NCBI GenBank assembly: GCA_038212305.1
Contig: JBBQUP010000011.1
Coordinates: forward strand, 1-48,525
Reading direction: 5' to 3'
DNA from: JBBQUP01 sp038212305
Lineage (GTDB): Bacteria > Bacteroidota > Bacteroidia > Bacteroidales > Marinilabiliaceae
Length of the DNA: 48,525 bases
In this document: positions 42,901 through 48,525 of the stretch, piece by piece
Position numbering within the stretch: position 1 is the first letter of the stretch
Layout of the letters: each line of letters starts with the position of its first letter
Program-made: the position numbers and the translations under genes
Notes under the pieces: model-generated
Told to the model about the DNA's origin: nothing
Database searches by the model: none
Seen by the model: only the letters and a program-made list of their open reading frames with translations

Positions 42901-45900
42901 TCAGTTAATGGTGGAACAACTGTTAATTTGTACTCGACTGTTCCTTTATATAATTTGGATATTAGCAGACGAAATGCCTCAGGGACTTCTTCTGTTGTGT
43001 TAATGAGTTCATTAAGTGTGTTAAATAATTTGACTGCTGCTGATAATTCAACCTTTGACGTTTCGGGATCAAATTATGACTTGTCGATAGGAGGTTCATT
43101 AACAACAGGAGCTTCTGCTTCTACTTTTAATGTTCGATCGAATACACTTTCATTTATTGGATCTCAAAACTCAAATATTAATAATGGAGCTGCTTTAACA
43201 TTCAATAAAGTGGTAATAGCTAAAAATGCACATACTACGCCGGGGAGTTATTACGAAGTGAATTTGGCTGGAACGCCTCAAGTAAGTGCAACAAGTGATT
43301 TAACATTAACTCTAGGTGCATTAAATACAGGTACCTCATCACCTAATGTGGGGGGAAATATTGGGATCACCAATGGTGCTATTTATAGCAAAGTACTTGG
43401 AGTTGCTTCTACAGGTAAAACAGTATTAAATGGTGCAGCGCTTCAAACGTTAAATGGAGCTGGACAAAGTTTTGGTTCATTAACGCTTAATAATGGAAAT
43501 AATGGGATTCAGCTTTTAAGTGCAGCCAAAGTTAATAACCTATCTTTTAATGCAGCCGGAACAGCTAAAGTAAATTTAGGTATCTATAATTTAACGGTTA
43601 ATGGTGCTATTAGTAATTCAGATGCTACACGTTATATATATGGAGCAGGAAATGCTTCGGATGGTGGTTTAACCATGTATGTGAGTGGTAATGGTGCAAT
43701 TACTTATCCAATTGGGTACAGTAATGCCAAATATACTCCTGCGGTTATGACCGTTTCAGGATATAGCGATGATGGATATGTGACAATAACTTCGGTGAAA
43801 TCAACTTTAGCGACAGCTTTTGCTGGTGCAGATTTGCTTTCGAGTTATTGGAAAGTTAATCATTCAGGTTTTTCAGCGCTGCCTAATGTTATTTACGCAT
43901 TTGTTTATGAAACATCGAACGTTGTAGGAACAGAAGCTAATTATGTGCCTGGTAAAGTATTAGATGTTTCGCCTTATACCCGTTCGTATGTTAATAATAC
44001 CGCGAAGGTTGATGATGCTACAAATACTATTTTATTCGATACGCCTTTCGCGCTTGAAAAGGCTAATTATACTGCTGGTGCAACAGGTCGTTTTGGTGGA
44101 GCTGTTCGCATTTTTCACACCCGATATATCGCCAATAATGCTTATGATGTGAAATGGAATGATAATAATTCATGGACTTTTGGAACAAATGCTGCTTACG
44201 ACAAACATGATAGCCGACAAGCGACAGCAGGTGCTTATCCGGGCGCAGGCGATGTTGCTGTTATTGGATGGGTGCCATGGACTGATTCGCAAGTAGGTGC
44301 AAGAGGTTTGCCACATGGATTATGTATTGATAATATTACTACTACTTGTGCTGAAGTTGTATTTAGTCAAATGAAAGATGCATTAGGCAATCCTGTTGCT
44401 CGTAACTATCGTTATAATTTTCAGTTCCGACCAACATTGTGTATTAACAATACCGCAGGGCAGTTAGTTGCAGGCATGGTTCGAGGCGAGGGAATGTTTT
44501 GGAATCGATATAGCGATCCAAATTATACACTTATGGATATTGGCGAGTTTGCTGCTCAAGATTCTTCTTACATTGTTTACGAAGCATCTGCAGGTTTAGT
44601 AAATAATACACCAAGTATTTCACCAAACTTATTAATTGCAACAAGTGGTTGGGGTGGAGATAATTATGATGTAACTCTATCGAAAAATATTGTAACCACA
44701 GGTAATTTCGAATTGCTTGGAAATGTAAATATTGTCCTCCCAACGGGTGCAACGGGCGATATTACTGTAGGGCGCGATCTTATGCTATTTGAAAGCAATG
44801 CGAATGGCAATAATAGCGGTGGTGGTGCTGAATTGGCATTTGGCAATACGACAACCAATAGAACCGTTACTGTAGGTCGCGATTTAATTTTGAATAATGC
44901 GAGTGCATTGATTTCTGTAAGAACGCCCATTGCAACCTCTGTTAGAGATCACAGTTTAATTGTGAGCCGAAATATTTATCAAAAAACAACATCGGGTGAT
45001 GCACTTAGATTGTGGACAGCCAATAATGAGGATAGAATTAATCTCTATTTGAGTGGTGCAGAGAATATGGTTTATTCCTATGTGAGTGGAAATACACCTG
45101 TTTTGTATCGTTTATATGTAAATAAAGGAACCAGTATTTCAACAACTGCATCATTTAATACTAACTTTTCGTTAAATGGGCCAACATCAGGAGTTGGTGT
45201 TGCGAAAGCACTCGTTTTAAGCAATGGTTTGTTTACGGTAAATAATGCATCAACGAATATTGCACTCACATCAGGGAATGATAATTTTATTATCCCATCA
45301 ACCGCAGGTCTTGAGATTAAATTAGGTACTGCTACTGCAAAAGGGACTTCGGGAATTGAGTTAGATGGACTTTTAAAATTAAGTGGAGGAACACTTGATA
45401 TGACTGGTGGAGATAATCCAATAGTTATAAGCGCTTCTGGAAATGCCGCTATTAATGTGTCGTTAGGTACTTTAAATGTAGGTGGGCAGGTTCGACGGAG
45501 TGTAAATAGCGATATTGGACTATTAAAATATACTCAATCAGGAGGAACTGTTAATGTTGGATATAGCAGTGCTGCTTCTAATACAAGAGGAGTATTTGAA
45601 GTATTGGGAACAGGAAGTCGATTAGATATAACTGGAGGTGATTTATATATTGTACGAAGCTCTTCAGCAACAATTCCTGCACTTAACTTAAATCCTGAAT
45701 TCAGCAATTTAGCAACAGGGAATACCATTCATATTGGATCATCGTATGTTACAGGTCAAACGATTGGAGTATATTCTTATTTGCCATTGCAAAACATGGA
45801 TGTGTTAAATGGTAATACAGCCAAACTATTAACTGTGCCATTAACATTAAATGGTGGTTTATCTGTTACGGGAGCTACATCTGGGTTTAATGCGAATGCT

Positions 45901-48525
45901 CAAAACCTTAATATTGCGGGTGATTTTAATAATGGAGGAACATTTACATCAAATGGAAATACTACATTACTCAATGGAACTACTCCACAGACTATAACAG
46001 GGACAATTGGTTTTTATAATTTAACTAAAACAGGCTCGAATACAGTTACATTAGCTGCATCGCCAGGTGCAACCATTAATGTGGCGAATAAATTTATTCT
46101 TTCGAATGGAACCCTTGCCGATAATGGAAATACGATTACATGTCAGGGAGATATTACCATTGATGGAACTCATTATTATGGTGGAGGTAGCGGAAAGGGT
46201 ATTTTAGCGAATGGTAGTGCTGTTCAGTCTCTTGCTGGTAATGGATCAATAGGCATGTTAACAATAAATAATACCAAAGGATTAGATGTGCCAATAGGTA
46301 ATTTAATAACTGTCACCAACAATCTTAGGTTAGAGGCTGGGGTGTTTAATATCGATAAAAACTTGTTATCATTAGCAGTTAATTGTGCAGTAACTCCTGG
46401 AAATCCGTTTTCAGCAACAAATATGATACAAACCAATGTGTCGTTTACTGATAATGGTGTTAAAAAGATATTCCCATCAACTTCTGGAACATTTGTATTT
46501 CCAGTTGGATCGGGTGGGAAATACACTCCAGTTACTTTCGTAACTACTGCTAATGGAAATTCAACAGGAAGTATAGTTGTTAAGCCATCAGCTGAATTTC
46601 ATCCAAGTATACAAGAGGATTTGGAAGCTCCTGCAGCTGAGATTGTTGATAAAGACAATGTGTTGCAATACTATTGGACAGTAATCTCTTCCGGAATTTC
46701 TGGATTTAAATCAACTGCAACCATGAAGTATAATGAGGGAGATGTGAAAGTTTCCAGTGGTAATACCGAAGCTAATTATATTGCTGCACGTTTGCTTGCT
46801 GATGGTTCGGGATTGTGGAATAAATACTCTTCGGCAGAAGTTGATGCAGTAAATAATTTATTGACGTTTACATATGGCGATATTGCTGGTTTAGGTGTAG
46901 GTGATGCTGAAATAAGTGGCGATTATACTGCTGGTATTAATAATGCTATTCCTGCTCAAGTTCCGAAATTTATAACCTTGAAAAATGGAAATTGGACAGA
47001 TATAACTGTTTGGGATACTTACCCAACTAGTGGTGGAAATATTCCTGTTGGCGGACCTCGGGGTTCATTAGCTATAATCAACCATCAGCTTACTTCGTTG
47101 GGTAATGGATTGTCATCTTACACAACAACAATAAATGGTCTTTCGGGGAAATTAACAACAGGAACAACTTACGGTCACCGATTAGGCGTTGTATCGGGTA
47201 CAGGTACATTAATCTGTGCTGTGGGCGATTTACCTGCGGCCGATTATACTCAGTTCTTTTTATCAACTGGAGGTACACTCGAATACAATGGATCATCAGA
47301 TTTTGACATTCTGACCGACTTGCCAATAATTAACAACTTGGTATTAAGCGGAACGGGTGTTCGTAAACTTCCAAATATGCCTGTTCAGTTACTTGGTGGA
47401 TTAACAATTAATGGACCAACGGTTGATAATGATACATACGATCAGGCAATAAGTGTGAAAGGTAATGTAGCATTTGAATCAGGAATTTTTAGTGCAGGAA
47501 ATTCACCGACTGCTAAGTTTATTATGAATGGTTCAACAGCTCAAACTATTGGTGGAGCATCTAGCTTTACAACAACAACGAATGACTTGAATCATTTTGA
47601 GATAAACAATCCATTGGGAGTAACGTTAAATAAACCTGTTGATATTTCTGGTAATTTAACGCTTGCAAATGGAGTTATAACTACAACAAACACGAATATT
47701 TTAAAACTAACCTCTGCTACAAGTATTGCTAGTGGAGGAAAATCAACTTCGTTTGTTAATGGGCCATTAGTTAAACAAATCACTAGTGGTAACAGCTTTG
47801 GTTTTCCAATTGGGAAAAGTGGACGTTATGGTGCAATTAATGTGAATGCCGTTTCGCAAACTGGCTATTGGAGAGCCGAATACTTTAATAGCAGTGCTTC
47901 TTCAGATGGCTACAGTACAACAAGCATGGTTGCTCCGGTAGTATTTGTGAGCAATAGCGAATATTGGAATGTAGTGGCTCCAGTTGCTGCAACTGCAAGT
48001 TTAACGCTTCGGTGGGATGCAAATAGTGGGGTGAATCCTGCTGATGTTAATTTGAGAGCTGTGCAGTATGTTACAACGGCATGGAATCAAGTATTATTAG
48101 GAGCTAAAACAGGAACTGCTTCAAGTGGAACAGCTCCAACAGCTTCGGCAATGAGTTTTAATGCCAATGCGGGAGGCAACTACATAACTTTTGGATCCAT
48201 ATCTATTCCAGCCTTTACTTGGTTAGGAACAACTAGTAGCGATTGGTTTACAACAACGAACTGGACAGGGGGTGCTATCCCAACATCTGCTTCGAATGTT
48301 ACCATTGGAAGTGCTGCAAATATGCCTGAAATAGCAGGTGCAGTAATTGCTCAAACCAATGGATTAACATTAAATGGCAGTTCCACATTAACACTTAATC
48401 CAGGTGGTAAATTAACTGTGAATGGTAATGTTACCAACAATGGTCAGATATCTATTCACCAATCAATTGCAAATCCAGCATCGTTCCTGTATAAAGGAAC
48501 CACCACCACAGGTGCAAACACGGTT
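39964..48525 (+). CDS. Giant secreted beta-repeat surface protein, 3' end outside the window
   Basis: I read this frame codon by codon: 2854 codons from the ATG at 39964 to the window edge without a stop. Residues 1-44 are a long-n-region signal peptide (KRLTYLIVLMIMFSSSAWG, cleavage probably before Gln45). The rest is rich in Asn, Thr, Gly and Ser, poor in charge, with repeated beta-strand phrases such as AQTIGG, LTLNNG and NGNLTL, consistent with a right-handed beta-helix or filament. Large super-units each open with a Trp motif (residues 55-63, 470-478, 1398-1405, 2343-2350, 2753-2767) and close with a PIG/PVG module. The architecture resembles adhesin-like cell-surface proteins that Bacteroidota export, often by type IX secretion; the C-terminal sorting domain that would test this lies beyond the window. 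No catalytic motif is visible. Confidence 0.85.
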   Translation, partial: MKTLNNLLQTKNGTERGEKNKPVTIKRLTYLIVLMIMFSSSAWGQAVGDYRTKQNGNWKNPATWETYDGSTWNSTSDDPGEVSNAGIVTIGHTINYNADRPNGSYTIGSLVVQGTLNFPNNQNRSLAISGNITLSSGGTIVMSAVTNFLSSLILTGNWTNNGGAFTPGSGTVTFNGSGAQTIGGSATNFQNIIINNSAGVSMTVNETINGALTLTTGGFSIGANTLTLNGTIPTCGSLVGGASSNLTIGGTAANTFIPSVTLNNLTLNRGTGATLCGNVVVNNQLTLTSGNLSLSNYNLTLGLSAAILGTPSGSKMIDTNGTGSLVKQSTTAAGFNITYPIGTGSLYNPMVLSSTTGSVAGTASLAVRAVLGQAPNTSLTDLNKHWIVSTSNLTLTTANASFTYVNPNDVSGNASDYVLRVSTTPAVTWNAPIAPSGSGVNPMTTTGTTILDGTWTAREVSQTWYTLRSGNWNDPTIWTLDPAGSLENNPSNEYPRFSSDNVIIKNGRTVTMNVSSLTCKNLTVEGTLDLVSTTGQSFTTINGNGRIRLSSNNWPTGDATNFITFGQGQGTVEFYGNSFSLSTGRTFYNMEVMMTAGQTLTLLSDYTLNGNLEIKSGIFRINDTSAAIRNLTVKGNVSVSTGASITTGTGSTIGSNSIGGTMPASGLYHSIFHQLEIWGDFTNEGIVRFTNQTAPVYNQFSNTGAVTVRFKGLQNNIATCNGITDFYNLIIDKGTDQTYMLELNASSASNFVLYGPNNVGRNENAPFTAANPEVRKALWIYNGKLKLTGSVSIPTLSEGYVSGGTNGDYSIGSNGYLWIASPNAVVYSTASDASQVPLSAAGVDTGSGYQGLSVFGTFRLSSGTFGTRNSAGFIFWNTANAQVIIEGGTANVCQFRSASSGGGSSSYIQSGGTLVVRGNVTEAGEVTGGYPIFGFDNSDCTFTMSGGEIQILAESGNANDVYFPCSVGNYNVSGGKMTVSVNGGTTVNLYSTVPLYNLDISRRNASGTSSVVLMSSLSVLNNLTAADNSTFDVSGSNYDLSIGGSLTTGASASTFNVRSNTLSFIGSQNSNINNGAALTFNKVVIAKNAHTTPGSYYEVNLAGTPQVSATSDLTLTLGALNTGTSSPNVGGNIGITNGAIYSKVLGVASTGKTVLNGAALQTLNGAGQSFGSLTLNNGNNGIQLLSAAKVNNLSFNAAGTAKVNLGIYNLTVNGAISNSDATRYIYGAGNASDGGLTMYVSGNGAITYPIGYSNAKYTPAVMTVSGYSDDGYVTITSVKSTLATAFAGADLLSSYWKVNHSGFSALPNVIYAFVYETSNVVGTEANYVPGKVLDVSPYTRSYVNNTAKVDDATNTILFDTPFALEKANYTAGATGRFGGAVRIFHTRYIANNAYDVKWNDNNSWTFGTNAAYDKHDSRQATAGAYPGAGDVAVIGWVPWTDSQVGARGLPHGLCIDNITTTCAEVVFSQMKDALGNPVARNYRYNFQFRPTLCINNTAGQLVAGMVRGEGMFWNRYSDPNYTLMDIGEFAAQDSSYIVYEASAGLVNNTPSISPNLLIATSGWGGDNYDVTLSKNIVTTGNFELLGNVNIVLPTGATGDITVGRDLMLFESNANGNNSGGGAELAFGNTTTNRTVTVGRDLILNNASALISVRTPIATSVRDHSLIVSRNIYQKTTSGDALRLWTANNEDRINLYLSGAENMVYSYVSGNTPVLYRLYVNKGTSISTTASFNTNFSLNGPTSGVGVAKALVLSNGLFTVNNASTNIALTSGNDNFIIPSTAGLEIKLGTATAKGTSGIELDGLLKLSGGTLDMTGGDNPIVISASGNAAINVSLGTLNVGGQVRRSVNSDIGLLKYTQSGGTVNVGYSSAASNTRGVFEVLGTGSRLDITGGDLYIVRSSSATIPALNLNPEFSNLATGNTIHIGSSYVTGQTIGVYSYLPLQNMDVLNGNTAKLLTVPLTLNGGLSVTGATSGFNANAQNLNIAGDFNNGGTFTSNGNTTLLNGTTPQTITGTIGFYNLTKTGSNTVTLAASPGATINVANKFILSNGTLADNGNTITCQGDITIDGTHYYGGGSGKGILANGSAVQSLAGNGSIGMLTINNTKGLDVPIGNLITVTNNLRLEAGVFNIDKNLLSLAVNCAVTPGNPFSATNMIQTNVSFTDNGVKKIFPSTSGTFVFPVGSGGKYTPVTFVTTANGNSTGSIVVKPSAEFHPSIQEDLEAPAAEIVDKDNVLQYYWTVISSGISGFKSTATMKYNEGDVKVSSGNTEANYIAARLLADGSGLWNKYSSAEVDAVNNLLTFTYGDIAGLGVGDAEISGDYTAGINNAIPAQVPKFITLKNGNWTDITVWDTYPTSGGNIPVGGPRGSLAIINHQLTSLGNGLSSYTTTINGLSGKLTTGTTYGHRLGVVSGTGTLICAVGDLPAADYTQFFLSTGGTLEYNGSSDFDILTDLPIINNLVLSGTGVRKLPNMPVQLLGGLTINGPTVDNDTYDQAISVKGNVAFESGIFSAGNSPTAKFIMNGSTAQTIGGASSFTTTTNDLNHFEINNPLGVTLNKPVDISGNLTLANGVITTTNTNILKLTSATSIASGGKSTSFVNGPLVKQITSGNSFGFPIGKSGRYGAINVNAVSQTGYWRAEYFNSSASSDGYSTTSMVAPVVFVSNSEYWNVVAPVAATASLTLRWDANSGVNPADVNLRAVQYVTTAWNQVLLGAKTGTASSGTAPTASAMSFNANAGGNYITFGSISIPAFTWLGTTSSDWFTTTNWTGGAIPTSASNVTIGSAANMPEIAGAVIAQTNGLTLNGSSTLTLNPGGKLTVNGNVTNNGQISIHQSIANPASFLYKGTTTTGANTV
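40120..41340 (+). repeat. Super-unit 1 of the giant protein
   Basis: About 407 residues: NGNWKNPATWE opening (residues 55-65), then beta-helix phrases (AQTIGGSATNFQNIIINNSAG) and a closing module TYPIGTGSLYNP (338-349) followed by KHWIVSTSNL. Confidence 0.6.
41341..44130 (+). repeat. Super-unit 2 of the giant protein
   Basis: About 930 residues: SGNWNDPTIW opening (469-478) with a following DNVIIKNGRTVTM strand, a long beta-helix, then YPIGYSNAKYTP (1248-1259), SYWKVNHSG and YTAG at the end. Confidence 0.6.
44131..46960 (+). repeat. Super-unit 3 of the giant protein
   Basis: About 943 residues: VKWNDNNSWTF opening (1396-1407), beta-helix, then FPVGSGGKYTP (2179-2189), YYWTVISSG, and a closing ISGDYTAG. 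Confidence 0.6.
46961..48210 (+). repeat. Super-unit 4 of the giant protein
   Basis: About 417 residues: NGNWTDITVW opening (2341-2350), AQTIGG phrase near 2527, then FPIGKSGRYG (2614-2623) and the closing NAGGNYITFGSI. A fifth unit starts at 48217 (FTWLGTTSSDWFTTTNW) and runs off the window. Confidence 0.6.

Noticed and set aside
40326..47783. Many open frames on the minus strand inside the giant gene
   Set aside because: They lie antisense to a continuous 2854-codon frame with consistent repeat grammar; their composition reflects the complement of Asn/Thr/Gly-rich codons.
39964..48525. CRISPR-like or minisatellite repetition
   Set aside because: Repeated phrases are degenerate at DNA level, in frame, and spaced irregularly; no identical direct repeats with regular spacers were seen.

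Overview
The window is a low-GC bacterial chromosome segment that reads clearly as Bacteroidota. The grounds are: Bacteroidota-type -7 promoter boxes (TAnnTTTG) upstream of many genes and few purine-rich ribosome-binding sites; the gene order CBS protein, nadK, DUF6089-type porin, uppS, bamA, ompH repeats, murI; a gamma-alpha fused 2-oxoacid:ferredoxin oxidoreductase; and a giant secreted beta-rich repeat protein of the kind these bacteria export. The KOR enzyme and GDH suggest, but do not prove, an anaerobic or microaerophilic life. I see no rRNA, tRNA, insertion sequence, phage gene or CRISPR array. About 39 kb is ordinary housekeeping chromosome; the last 8.6 kb is one unfinished giant gene.

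Layout. 1-1.9 kb (minus): start of ribosomal protein L25, prs, engB. 2-3.9 kb (plus): manA and an NmrA-like reductase. 3.9-8.4 kb (minus): a tetrapyrrole operon read cbiX, precorrin-2 dehydrogenase, hemC, cobA-hemD fusion, hemB; together these turn aminolevulinate into uroporphyrinogen III and siroheme or a cobalt precursor. 8.7-11.2 kb (plus): lysC-lysA, closed by a strong terminator. 11.2-14.7 kb: small accessory genes (DUF2442, Dabb protein), a DEDD exonuclease, an alpha/beta hydrolase and pdxJ.

14.9-25.1 kb (plus): the envelope cluster, with a CBS protein, a BamA/TamA-like barrel, nadK, a DUF6089-type barrel, uppS, bamA, three OmpH/Skp-like chaperones and murI. It couples lipid-carrier and cell-wall precursor synthesis to outer-membrane protein assembly. 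A gamma carbonic anhydrase gene converges on murI and overlaps it by 20 bp. A 0.7 kb intergenic region (25.6-26.3 kb) with nested palindromes follows.

26.3-35.8 kb (plus): central and nitrogen metabolism: korA-korB, a 975-residue FAD/Fe-S oxidoreductase, gdhA, tatD, ansA. 35.9-39.7 kb (plus): an ExbB / 4-TM protein / ExbD / ExbD operon, a short SSB and an orphan probable envelope protein.

39.96 kb to the window end (plus): a single reading frame without a stop for 2854 codons. It encodes a secreted Asn/Thr/Gly/Ser-rich beta-repeat protein built of large super-units, each beginning with a Trp-rich GNW-type motif and ending with a PIG/PVG module. This is the most unusual part of the window. 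Intergenic DNA also holds a small dispersed pyrimidine-rich repeat family and several clear hairpin terminators.
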